Shown: positions 7,101 to 13,457 of the stretch, one piece after another
Layout of the letters: each line of letters begins with the position of its first letter
How positions within the stretch are numbered: position 1 is the stretch's first letter
NCBI GenBank assembly: GCA_028706835.1
Contig: JAQTVL010000045.1
Location: 1-13,457 of the forward strand
Direction of reading: 5' to 3'
From: Phycisphaerae bacterium
GTDB lineage: Bacteria; Planctomycetota; Phycisphaerae; JAJVII01
DNA length: 13,457 bases
Translations under genes and position numbers: made by a program
The notes under the pieces: generated by a model
What the model was told of the DNA's origin: nothing
Database searches by the model: none
What the model saw: the letters and a program-made list of their open reading frames with translations, nothing else

Positions 7101-7928
7101 CTTGTAGCCGGTGGCGACCTGATCGCGCGGGATGTATCGCGGGGTCTGGCCCCAGGCCCAGGCGAAGATGTTCACATCGCCGGGCAACTCGAATTCAGCG
7201 GTGTCGGCGGCAAGCTCGATATAGTTGCCCGAGACGGCGACGACGGGGTTGGCGGGGACTGGCGAGGTGTCCCAGCCGTTGGAACTGGTCCATGCGTAAC
7301 TGTTGGCCACCCAGGTGCTGCCGTCGAAGTGGATGTCGATACCGAAGTCGCCGATGTTCCACGCCTCGCCGTCGAGGTTCTTATCGAGGAATATCTGGTA
7401 GTGGGCCAGCGGGTCCGGCGAAGAGTCGAGTTGAAACAGGAAATTCAGCCGGCTGCCGTCGGTGCTGTAGGCCACGTGCATCGCCGCGATGTCCGTGCCG
7501 GGCACGTCGGTAAAGTCGCCGACCGCGTCGCTGATGTAGAGGCTGGCGGAATCCCACTCCGTCGGTGAGCCGTCAGTCGTCGCATCAAGCGTGGCGATCG
7601 TGGGCGGCGTGGCGGCCGACTGCTGAACCGACAACGAATAGACGCCGCCGGCAAGCGACTGCGCCTGTAGCCCGCTGCCCGCCTCGAAGACGAACGCCGC
7701 GCTGGTCTCGCTGGCGGCGGTCGACGATGCAGCCGCGTTGGGCAGCGCGACCGTGCCGCCGGCATCCATCGCCGCGGCGGTGACGCCGGGATTCCAATCG
7801 ACGGACCGGCCCAGGGCGTCGTTGTAGTATATCCAGTTGATGTCGGCGGAGAAATCGGGGCCGCCACTGAGCATCAGGCGGGGCTCGAACGGTTCCATGC
7901 GTGGGGATGGCGCGGGGGGGGTATGCAT
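4122..7928 (-). CDS. large LEPR-motif (planctomycete-type) modular surface/secreted protein
   Basis: A 1268-residue exported protein. The N-terminus has FEPRLMLSG at 14-22, the LEPRxLLS-type motif found at the start of many large planctomycete extracellular proteins. Regions by eye are: a DOMON/CBM9-like beta-sandwich (about 105-260, including FLDKNLDGEAW); a linker domain (260-450); three tandem lipocalin-like repeats of about 105 residues starting near 463 (IDGLWQIHG), 568 (LVGTWTVTF) and 674 (LAGKWNVVS); a CARDB-type domain (about 785-895, VTISNEGGTTAAGPAGLHIWLG); and a beta-rich, probably beta-helical C-terminus ending APDLFFRVLIV. No transmembrane anchor or enzyme motif is seen. ATG 7928 is chosen because GGAGG at 7941-7937 lies 8 nt upstream. 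The open frame runs on to 8033 but would overlap the terminator of the upstream gene. A carbohydrate- or surface-binding role is only inference from the domains. Confidence 0.85.
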   Translation of the reverse strand: MHTPPAPSPRMEPFEPRLMLSGGPDFSADINWIYYNDALGRSVDWNPGVTAAAMDAGGTVALPNAAASSTAASETSAAFVFEAGSGLQAQSLAGGVYSLSVQQSAATPPTIATLDATTDGSPTEWDSASLYISDAVGDFTDVPGTDIAAMHVAYSTDGSRLNFLFQLDSSPDPLAHYQIFLDKNLDGEAWNIGDFGIDIHFDGSTWVANSYAWTSSNGWDTSPVPANPVVAVSGNYIELAADTAEFELPGDVNIFAWAWGQTPRYIPRDQVATGYKETEGWASLNAAGLSAGPADQFTWAARLGNFANYSGSGTNHGFELNSGDDGPALVTADFGGEWYTGTHNGVAYTNVLALWAQVESDNPSTPFEWSSDGGGLPMLITGLDPATAVVDLKIVVTAAGQTAQFYYRVNSVSPDVGGADWQLLDSLTLPGGVGSMVSLSGNFPAVVLTTDTSPDTVAPDVIDGLWQIHGANGFGAVIANGAGGIVGGGLANNDGTSDTFAGGGYEIYPDRTVGVELDKSGGGEDSLIGAINAAGDVMALTDANRPTFGGQAGFGLAVNSAGTFATSDLVGTWTVTFPGATGTLTFDARGRVTGSLAATSGQRGRLTNGTWTLDSGGLVTATLHTSIPGLATLGVVGRMNASKDLVAFNVLPFWDPSAKTNLGVLTRHAGRSSVADLAGKWNVVSTGVNATLLFDGAGQIIGGGGIDSEHNSFTITGGTYTVGADGKTTVAFQELGVGGTDTRDFVGLLNAGRNTLVLTDRIAGPGAVDNIVVAMAPVGVDVGVTLSYLPPASLLPGDKLVLPVTISNEGGTTAAGPAGLHIWLGTSSVPDPGNDILIADLPQQLLLGAGQDLNLNVPVGVPMIHPGSYFVHVELVANGIGDSNPSNNAASSASPLGVVWPIGQFGGRKLASATYRDPDGTFVTFAFKGPGYGFVDVDGSYLSVDLFNTTLATSVTVTTRDSGLPADDGEATFSAITVNGGSLGTFFSKVSDLAGDVYVEGRLGTLVLEDVDDVSSVTIDDSIFTALGRSRRLGSPGPAYVGASLRFDDVFDLGITSNVPIISLMATQFINGPESGLRIQAPTIGVLTITGRGPIKGRPSRPVVAGDFSADVELTGAGPTGNSLGMALIAGRVFYTTIRTYGGIGGFLCGAIHDSLIFAGVDTGPGDPMPSSSADFYNAATIDYFWIAGMSAYPTSGFANSKVAAARINDITVRDVLTTASTPFGFGFAADESPIIRYRRFVGKTQVANLSNVTASLAPDLFFRVLIV

Positions 7929-7936
7929 CAACGGGG

Positions 7937-7941
7937 CCTCC
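7937..7941 (-). promoter_or_regulatory. ribosome binding site of the LEPR gene
   Basis: GGAGG, read on the - strand, with 8 nt to ATG 7928. It is the strongest Shine-Dalgarno match near the start and decides between this ATG and the alternatives at 8033, 7943 and 7898. The candidate at 7943 overlaps this site and lacks a purine-rich sequence of its own. Confidence 0.75.
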
Positions 7942-8011
7942 ATCGGCGGTAAGACACGAAACGCATGAACGCCGCCGCACAAGATGACGATCGCAACCGC
8001 GTTGAGAATAT

Positions 8012-8044
8012 GAGAAAAGCCCGGGGATTGCAATCCCTGGGCTT
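8012..8044 (-). terminator. intrinsic terminator of the double-propeller gene
   Basis: On the - strand, AAGCCCAGGGATT pairs with AATCCCCGGGCTT with one A/C mismatch, followed at once by TTTTCTC; the arms lie at 8044-8032 and 8029-8017. It starts 32 bp after the stop codon at 8077. This is the one classical stem plus T-tract terminator in the window. It implies that the LEPR gene, starting at 7928, needs its own promoter in the 83 bp between; I found no convincing hexamer pair there. Confidence 0.8.
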
Positions 8045-8076
8045 GAGGGCCAGCGGGAGGAACCCGACGCGGATCG

Positions 8077-11000
8077 CTACTTCTTCGGGGTGGCCTCCGC
8101 GGGTTGGCAGACGTAGAGCTTCTGCATCCCGCTGTTCTGCACCGCCAAGCCCGGACTGGCGGGGGCGGCGATCGGCTGGCCGTAACCTTCCATCGACAAC
8201 TGGATCCGCTGTTCGAGCACGCCTCCGCCGCTGGTGCGGTCGTAGAGGCGGACCTCGACCTGGAGTTGGGGCCGGCCGGCCCGCGCCGCCACGTTCGGGT
8301 TCTGCGAGGTGACCACGACCAGGTAGTCCTGGGTGATCAGCACGTCGCGGACCATGTCGGTCTGGCCGAGGAACGGCATGTAGGATACCTCGCCGGTCTC
8401 GGCGTCGAGCACCGCAACGGAGGTGTCGCACCAGACGATCAACTCGTCGTCCTGGAGATACATCCTTATCGGCTGGCCAGTGATCATCCTGCTGGACGAC
8501 GGCAGCGTGCGGTCCCAGACGGTCTTGCCGGTCAGGGCGTCGCGCATGACGACGTGCCACTGGGTGGCGGCGCGCTCGCCGGTGTAGATCGCGTCGCCGC
8601 GGGTGAGGGCGGCGGAGGCCTGATTGTACACCTGGTTGACGATACGCTTCTCCCAGAGCCTCCGCCCGGTGGCCGCCTCGTTACCGGCGATGACGGTCTG
8701 GCCGCCGGAGACGATGACCCTGCCATCGGCGGCGACCGTCGACCACAGGACGTCGGGCGAGGCAAGATCAGCCTCCATCGCTCTCTTGCCCGTCCGCCAG
8801 TCGATGGCCATCACCTTCTGCATCCGGTTGCGGGCGATGAAGCTGATGTACTTTTCGCCGAGGTCCGGCGGGCCGATCGCCTGGTCCGGAAGCTGGAACT
8901 GCGAGAGTATCTTGCCGGTCTCCATGTCGACGACCATGGCGTTCATCATGCCGCAGGCAAGAAGCAGGTTCTCGTGCACCGAGAAGAACCGCGCGCCGCC
9001 CATGTTGCGGTCCTCGGCCAGTTCCGCGGTCCACAGCACGTCGCCGGTCTCGGGATTGATGGACTTGAGGCTGTTCAGTTGGGAAATGATCGCGGCCTCT
9101 TCAAAATACGTGACCAGGTTCGTGTTCCCGCCGCGCTGGGCGTCGTATTTCCGCGTCCACAGCGGCTCGGTCGACTTGCCCAGCCGATAGCCGCGCAGGT
9201 CCCAGGCGGCGCCGTTGGGGGCCATGACGGTGATCAGCGTGATGTCGTCGTTGGTGGCTGGGCCAGCGCCGACCTGCGGGCGCAGGGCGCGGGCGTTGGC
9301 GCCCAGCACGATTTCCTTCGGCGCCTTCAGCCCCGCGCTCACCTGCGGCAGCATCTGGAGTTGCTTGCCGTTTTCCTTCTGCATCCGCTCGCGGTGGTCG
9401 GCGAACGTGCCCTCGACACCGGCGATCGTCACCTTCAGGTCGGCGATCTTCCGCCCGCTGTTGACGAACTGGAACGCCAGCCGCAACGCACGCCGCGCCT
9501 GCGACAGCCGCATCTTCTCCTCTGTGGCCGTATCGCCCTGCCACTTCTTTCGCAGGTCCAGCGCGTAGTTGGCCATCGTCATCAGCGCCTTGGCGTCATC
9601 CGCGGGGGCGAGCAGCGACTGGTACTCCCGGCGGAAGAACCGCAGCCAGCCGATCGCCGCGTCGTAATCCTTCTCCGACGCGAGGTGCTCAGCCATGCGG
9701 TAGATCTCCGACCGGGTCCGCAGGGCGTTGGGGTACTGGTAGATCAGCCGATCAACCTCGGCCCAGTCGTTCTTCTCCAGCGCCGCGGCGTAGTCGCGGT
9801 CGGCCTGGGCGGCGACGGCGGCGTAGACCTCCGCGCCATGTTTCTCGATCAGGCGATCGATCCGGTCGCGGGCATAGCGGCCGGCCTCGTGCTTGGTCTG
9901 CTCGTCCACCAGGTAGGACGCCGCCCGCATCGTCGGATCGTTGAGGACTTCCTGGTAGTACTTGACCGCCTGCGGCCGGTCGTTGTTGTCGTCCCAATAC
10001 TTGCCGAAGACGATCCGGTAACGGACATGGCTCTCGGCGTTGCCCGGGCAGGCGAGGCTGGCCACCGTCAGCAACTCGCGGGTGGCCTTCGGGTCGAGCG
10101 TCCAGGTCTCGCCGGCGATGTCCAGGGCGCTGATGAATACGCGCAACTTGAAGTCTTCTCGCGTGAGCGAGGCGAAACCGCCGGCCTCTTCGACCGCCCG
10201 GTTCAACTGCTCCTGGGCCAGCACGAAGTGCCGCGTCGCGTAGGAATACTGGACGTAGTTGAGAATCTCGTCCGGCTTGCGCTCGGGCGTGGCCTTGGCG
10301 ATGGCCTCCTTCGCCAGCCGCTCCGCCTCCTCCCACTCGCAGAATCCGGCCATGCGCGACGGGTTGACCGTGATGATCTGCTGGTTGGTCAGCAGCACGG
10401 TGCCGTCCTGGCCGTCCTTGAATCGGTACTTCTCGGTCGCGCCGCCCTTGGCCAAGTCCATCCGCAGCAGGAAGTTCTTCGACGGCAGATAGAGGTATTG
10501 CTGCGTGACCAGGCCGCGATACGTCGGCTCGGCGTCCGGCGTAATGTGCCACGCCTCTTCGTTCTTGAGCAGGTCCCAGGCGAAGACCTGGGAGCCCCGG
10601 CCGATGAGCTTGCCGTCGACCACGCCGTAAAGCTCGGCCACGTCGTAGAGCTTGTTCTTCTTGTTGAGCTTGGCCAGCACCTTGCCGGTCTGCGCCTCGA
10701 GCACGAGCATGTCTTCGCAATCGGTGGGGGAGACGACCACCCGGCCGTTCCACACGATCGTCGGGGCGAACTCGTTGGTCGCCGGGGCGAGCATCACCGG
10801 CTGGAACATCGGGCCGTTGCCGGCGCGGTTGATGCGGTCATATTGCCGCAGCCAGCGAACCAGGCCGGTCTCGGCCGATACCGCCGCGACGGTGCCCATG
10901 TTCGTGCCGAAGTAGATGGTGTTGCCCTCGGCGGCGGGCAGCGCGGCCTGGGATCGGATGAACTGGTAGCCGCCGCCGCTGTCGGCCTCGGAGATCGCCT

Positions 11001-12426
11001 GCTGCCAGACGACGCGGCCGGTGCGGGCGTCGGCGGCAACGACCACAACGCTATCGAAGACCGAGCGGGCAACGTGGACGACCATGTAGACCCGCCCGCC
11101 AAAGGCCAGCGGCGAGCCATCGACCAACCCGCCGCGCAGGCTGGGGATTGAATCAAGTTCGAGCTTCCAGACGAGCTTGCCGTTTAGGGCGTCCAAGCAG
11201 ACCAACCCGCCGCCCGGGGTTTGTGCCCCGCCGTAATAGTTCCGGGCATACGACACACCATATTCCAGATACAGCCGACCTTCGTAGTAGGTTGGGCTAT
11301 AGAGCAGCGCTGCCTGCGGCTGGTAGCCGTAGTTTGGATTGGCCGTCCCACCCATCTTGAAGTCCGGGTTATGCCAGAGCGGTGTTTTCCCGTTAGCCGC
11401 GCTTAATGCGAACACGCCCATCGGAGACGAAAGGTATAGCACGTTGTTTGCGATGACCGGGCTAAGCAGATTCGCAAGCCGCCCCTTCTTGACCCCCGTT
11501 GGCTGCGGATAGCCATACATCTGCGGGTTTGGCTGAGGCTGGTTGCCGCTTACCTTGTGCCTGTCGAAGAACCACATCTCCGCCCCGAAGTTCAACTGCC
11601 CCGGAGCGATTCCATTGCGATCCGACGCGCCCCCGAAGATCGGGTAATCCCCAGCCGGGTTTGCACTCGTATTAGCCGCCGCCAGCGACTGCGTGTATCG
11701 TTCCGACCACGCCAGCAGCGTTCCGCCCGAGCCGCCAAACTCGTTCCGCCAGTCGGGAAACTCCTTGCCAAGCCGGTCGCGAATCTTCTTAGCCTCCAAA
11801 GGCTGGCTGTTCCACGAATACGCCACGGCCAGTTTGGCCATGATTGGCGCCAGTTTGAAGCTGTTATCCGCAAGCCGCGGCGGCTGCGCGATCAGCCGGC
11901 TCCACAGGTCGATCGCCGCCGAGAACCGCCCCGACTCCAGCGACATTTCCGCCGCCTCGTCCGCCGCACGCGCCCCGATCGAGCTCGCCCAGTATTGCCG
12001 CGCCACGCTCGCCATCTCTATCGCGCTGCCCGACGCCAGCGCCCCCTCGTACGCACGCTTCGCCACCCCGTCGTACCGGTTCCGATACACCGCCAGCCCC
12101 TCCGCGGGCCAGTCCGCCAGCGTCCGGTTCACCCGCTCCGCCACGCTCACGAACGCACCCGCCCCCTCCATCAGCAGTCGCGTCCCGTATCGCGTGTACA
12201 CGTCCTGGAGCATCAGCGCCGCCTGGTCCCACATCTTCCCGTCCGCCAGCCGCTGCGCCTGGCGGATTCGCTGCCGCGCCTCCCCGCTGTCCGGCACATA
12301 CACCCCGCCCAGCGGCGGCGCGTCATCCTCCGCCGCCGGCATCGGGTCGCCGGGCTGCCCCGTCGCGACCACAGGCCAGCCCCCCGCGCACGCCAGCACC
12401 AACGCCAACAACCATGTTCGTTTCAT
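8077..12426 (-). CDS. exported giant protein with two PQQ-like beta-propellers
   Basis: 1449 residues, periplasmic or outer-surface by its signal peptide (MKRTWLLALVLACAGGWPVVATGQ). It has four parts. An N-terminal alpha-helical TPR-like region covers 40-265. A first PQQ-like propeller (about 275-690) has blade motifs LDALNGKLVWKLEL (~410), ADARTGRVVWQQAI (~465), VSAETGLVRW (~517) and LEAQTGKVLAK (~573). A helical, TPR-like region (about 693-1025, with AQEQLNRAVEEAG and DYDAAIGWLRFF) comes next. A second propeller (about 1060-1435) has INPETGDVLW (~1124), DMETGKILSQF (~1165), DALTGKTVWDRTL (~1294) and LDAETGEV (~1340). Such repeats occur in BamB and PQQ dehydrogenases; no dehydrogenase active site was recognised, so a binding or scaffolding role is more likely. 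ATG 12426 begins the signal peptide and has AGAGAG 6 nt upstream. The middle of the first half is AT-richer than the rest. A terminator follows at 8044-8012. Confidence 0.88.
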   Translation of the reverse strand: MKRTWLLALVLACAGGWPVVATGQPGDPMPAAEDDAPPLGGVYVPDSGEARQRIRQAQRLADGKMWDQAALMLQDVYTRYGTRLLMEGAGAFVSVAERVNRTLADWPAEGLAVYRNRYDGVAKRAYEGALASGSAIEMASVARQYWASSIGARAADEAAEMSLESGRFSAAIDLWSRLIAQPPRLADNSFKLAPIMAKLAVAYSWNSQPLEAKKIRDRLGKEFPDWRNEFGGSGGTLLAWSERYTQSLAAANTSANPAGDYPIFGGASDRNGIAPGQLNFGAEMWFFDRHKVSGNQPQPNPQMYGYPQPTGVKKGRLANLLSPVIANNVLYLSSPMGVFALSAANGKTPLWHNPDFKMGGTANPNYGYQPQAALLYSPTYYEGRLYLEYGVSYARNYYGGAQTPGGGLVCLDALNGKLVWKLELDSIPSLRGGLVDGSPLAFGGRVYMVVHVARSVFDSVVVVAADARTGRVVWQQAISEADSGGGYQFIRSQAALPAAEGNTIYFGTNMGTVAAVSAETGLVRWLRQYDRINRAGNGPMFQPVMLAPATNEFAPTIVWNGRVVVSPTDCEDMLVLEAQTGKVLAKLNKKNKLYDVAELYGVVDGKLIGRGSQVFAWDLLKNEEAWHITPDAEPTYRGLVTQQYLYLPSKNFLLRMDLAKGGATEKYRFKDGQDGTVLLTNQQIITVNPSRMAGFCEWEEAERLAKEAIAKATPERKPDEILNYVQYSYATRHFVLAQEQLNRAVEEAGGFASLTREDFKLRVFISALDIAGETWTLDPKATRELLTVASLACPGNAESHVRYRIVFGKYWDDNNDRPQAVKYYQEVLNDPTMRAASYLVDEQTKHEAGRYARDRIDRLIEKHGAEVYAAVAAQADRDYAAALEKNDWAEVDRLIYQYPNALRTRSEIYRMAEHLASEKDYDAAIGWLRFFRREYQSLLAPADDAKALMTMANYALDLRKKWQGDTATEEKMRLSQARRALRLAFQFVNSGRKIADLKVTIAGVEGTFADHRERMQKENGKQLQMLPQVSAGLKAPKEIVLGANARALRPQVGAGPATNDDITLITVMAPNGAAWDLRGYRLGKSTEPLWTRKYDAQRGGNTNLVTYFEEAAIISQLNSLKSINPETGDVLWTAELAEDRNMGGARFFSVHENLLLACGMMNAMVVDMETGKILSQFQLPDQAIGPPDLGEKYISFIARNRMQKVMAIDWRTGKRAMEADLASPDVLWSTVAADGRVIVSGGQTVIAGNEAATGRRLWEKRIVNQVYNQASAALTRGDAIYTGERAATQWHVVMRDALTGKTVWDRTLPSSSRMITGQPIRMYLQDDELIVWCDTSVAVLDAETGEVSYMPFLGQTDMVRDVLITQDYLVVVTSQNPNVAARAGRPQLQVEVRLYDRTSGGGVLEQRIQLSMEGYGQPIAAPASPGLAVQNSGMQKLYVCQPAEATPKK

Positions 12427-12610
12427 GATCGGCTCTCTGTAGTCCAACCGCTCAACATCCTGCCGCTCGCGGGCAGCGTACACAACCCAAGCCCAGCCCG
12501 CAACAAACCATCCTCTATCCTAACGCACCCCGCCCCAAAAAAATGCGGAATCCGCCCCGCCCGCCCCCGCCGCAGTCCCCCCGCCCGCCCCGCGGGCGTC
12601 CCGCCTTCTT

Positions 12611-12632
12611 TCCCTCCCCTTGGGGGGAGGGA
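12611..12632. repeat. C/G-tract palindrome in the divergent intergenic region
   Basis: TCCCTCCCC (12611-12619) pairs with GGGGAGGGA (12624-12632) around a TTGG loop. It is followed by purine-rich AGGGAGAGGGG and a small GGGG-CAA-CCCC hairpin (12643-12653). It belongs to the 376-bp region between the divergent genes starting at 12426 and 12803. No open frame there is credible, and the purine/pyrimidine asymmetry looks like an interspersed repeat. Confidence 0.55.
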
Positions 12633-12671
12633 GCAAGGGAGAGGGGCAACCCCAGGCGTCCTGCCGGGTGC

Positions 12672-12704
12672 CATGCCTGCGACGGCTGTTTTGTCGCAGG
12701 CATG
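12672..12704. repeat. 12-bp perfect stem-loop preceded by GGGTGCC
   Basis: CATGCCTGCGAC (12672-12683) and GTCGCAGGCATG (12693-12704) pair perfectly around the 9-nt loop GGCTGTTTT. GGGTGCCA (12666-12673) leads into the left arm, and the same 8-mer recurs at 13333-13340. It is about 100 bp upstream of the lipoprotein gene. There is no T-tract on the 3' side of either strand, so it looks like an interspersed palindromic element, not a terminator. Confidence 0.65.
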
Positions 12705-12802
12705 TCGTCTCAGGCGCGACCCTCCCCGCCCGCCGAGAATTGACCGCCCCGCTTCCCCGCCGGCACGCTAAGATGTATCAGCGCCATCACAAGGAGCCTT
12801 CC

Positions 12803-13288
12803 ATGCCCGCCACCCGCCCCCTCGCCCTCGTCGCCATCCTCATCGCCCTCGCCGGCTGCGACTACATCGTCGGCAAGGACGACGCCGGCGGCGGCGCGAC
12901 CGGCACCGGCGCCGGCGAGCGCGTAGGCCGAAGCTTCTTCAACTCCCCCCAGGACGCCGTTCCCATCATCACCCGCCTGCTGACCACCAAGGACTGGCTC
13001 GCCCTCAGCCAGTATTACGACCTGACGGGCACGAAGATCGACCGCGTGGAGTTGGACTCAGGCCGGTTCTTCTGGCGGGCCGACCGCCCCGCCGTCACCT
13101 ACCCCGGCATCCCCTGGGAGTATCGCCACCCGTTCCCGCCCGGCTACCAGTTCGACCGCGCCATCCTGGCCGACTCCGCCGGCACCTACGAAGTGACGAT
13201 GAAGGTGCAAACCACCGCCGGCGGAGGCCTGTCCTTCCGCATGCGCAAGACCGACCGCGGCTACCAGATCCTCCCCGACAACGGGTAG
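12803..13288 (+). CDS. small lipoprotein of unknown function
   Basis: 161 residues with a textbook lipoprotein signal: MPATRPLALVAILIALAGC, lipobox LAGC with Cys19 as the lipidated residue. Asp follows at +2, which in proteobacteria tends to keep lipoproteins in the inner membrane; whether that rule holds here is unknown. A Gly/Ala-rich linker (28-40) precedes a compact domain from about 45: FFNSPQDAVPIITRLLTTKDWLALSQYYDL, then a Trp/Pro-rich segment (PGIPWEYRHPFPPGYQFD) and a C-terminal beta-rich part ending YQILPDNG. I do not recognise the family. ATG 12803 is set by AAGGAG at 12791-12796, 6 nt upstream; the open frame extends further left but through repeats. A possible but poorly spaced promoter (TTGACC 12740-12745, TAAGAT 12769-12774, 23-bp gap) lies ahead. 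Confidence 0.85.
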   Translation: MPATRPLALVAILIALAGCDYIVGKDDAGGGATGTGAGERVGRSFFNSPQDAVPIITRLLTTKDWLALSQYYDLTGTKIDRVELDSGRFFWRADRPAVTYPGIPWEYRHPFPPGYQFDRAILADSAGTYEVTMKVQTTAGGGLSFRMRKTDRGYQILPDNG

Positions 13289-13289
13289 C

Positions 13290-13389
13290 CTCTTCATTGG
13301 TCCCCCCCGTCCCGGTTTCGGGTGCCCGTTTCGGGTGCCACCTATGAAGAGCGAGAAGTCAAGAGAGTACGATGACTGACTGCTCTTCA
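13290..13389 (+). promoter_or_regulatory. alternative stem-loops after the lipoprotein gene
   Basis: Three segments share one core: A, CTCTTCAT (13290-13297); B, ATGAAGAGC (13344-13352); C, GCTCTTCA (13382-13389). B can pair with A over 8 bp or with C over 8 bp, but not both. A starts one base after the lipoprotein stop codon. The loop of B-C holds an AGAGAG and an ATG that may begin the next gene. The layout resembles an attenuator or a translation switch; no T-tract marks a terminator. Confidence 0.35.
13315..13339 (+). repeat. tandem repeat of GTTTCGGGTGCC
   Basis: Two exact 12-bp copies (13315-13326 and 13328-13339) separated by one C. Both contain GGGTGCC, the sequence that also leads into the palindrome at 12672. 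They sit in the loop of the A-B stem (13290-13351). Confidence 0.7.
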
Positions 13390-13457
13390 ATTGGCTTTGA
13401 AGGCATCCTGGTTGCCCCGGGGGACCGTCCCGCCGGGGGCGTCCGATTCTTCGTCGG
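13372..13457 (+). CDS. possible start of a gene running off the right edge
   Basis: ATG 13372 opens a frame that stays open for 28 codons to the window end, giving MTDCSSIGFEGI then LVAPGDRPAGGVRFFV. AGAGAG at 13362-13367 lies only 4 nt upstream, a poor spacing. The peptide is not recognised. The start would lie inside the loop of the B-C stem. More sequence to the right is needed to decide. Confidence 0.3.
   Translation, partial: MTDCSSIGFEGILVAPGDRPAGGVRFFV

Noticed and set aside
4470..7568. Open + strand frame of 1032 codons.
   Set aside because: It is antisense to the LEPR gene. Its Arg/Asp/Val/Gly-rich product shows no domain, signal peptide or RBS, as expected for the shadow of a GC-rich gene.
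7650..7662. A 13-bp match between the LEPR coding sequence and the 4054-4066 hairpin arm.
   Set aside because: A few shared 13-mers are expected by chance in a GC-rich window of this size, and the surrounding sequence does not align.
8104..11151. Open + strand frame of 1015 codons.
   Set aside because: It is antisense to the double-propeller gene, whose signal peptide and blade motifs are clear; the antisense product has neither domains nor a start signal.
12533..12555. GCGGA/TCCGC hairpin followed by a T run on the - strand, resembling a terminator.
   Set aside because: The stem is 5 bp with almost no loop, and no - strand gene ends before it; it lies upstream of the double-propeller gene start.
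12620..12802. Longer N-terminus for the lipoprotein frame.
   Set aside because: The extension is encoded by repeat DNA and would bury the lipoprotein signal; AAGGAG with 6-nt spacing supports ATG 12803.

Overview
The window is GC-rich (roughly two-thirds G+C by eye) and most likely comes from a planctomycete, possibly the Phycisphaerae. The best evidence is the very large exported protein with an N-terminal FEPRLMLSG motif of the LEPRxLLS type, known from big planctomycete surface or secreted proteins. The other giant exported protein, with PQQ-like propeller repeats, and the intergenic regions full of palindromic repeats fit the same group. The taxon is an inference; no rRNA or other marker is present.

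Layout from left to right. Bases 1-48 may be the tail of a preceding gene. Bases 49-654 are non-coding and repeat-rich: heptanucleotide arrays at both ends enclose two inverted copies of a roughly 90-bp palindromic module. A good promoter lies at the right edge. Next come two genes on the + strand: aspartate kinase (lysC-type, with a well-placed internal start for a separate regulatory subunit) and a membrane-anchored or exported staphylococcal-nuclease-like enzyme. Convergent to them, on the - strand, is folC (folylpolyglutamate/dihydrofolate synthase), which carries a repeat-like in-frame insertion. Two very large - strand genes follow: a 1268-residue modular LEPR-motif surface protein and a 1449-residue exported protein with two PQQ-like beta-propellers around a helical region. 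An intrinsic terminator separates these two. After a 376-bp divergent intergenic region with strong palindromes, a small lipoprotein gene is read on the + strand. The last 170 bases hold repeats, a pair of mutually exclusive stem-loops and perhaps the start of another gene.

The genes do not form one pathway. lysC (Asp-derived amino acids) and folC (folate) are housekeeping. The nuclease, the LEPR protein, the double-propeller protein and the lipoprotein are all exported or envelope-associated, and their substrates cannot be read from sequence. I see no mobile-element gene, CRISPR array, tRNA or rRNA, and no recognisable defence system. The most unusual material is the structured non-coding DNA at 53-623, the lysC internal start, and the architecture of the two giant exported proteins.
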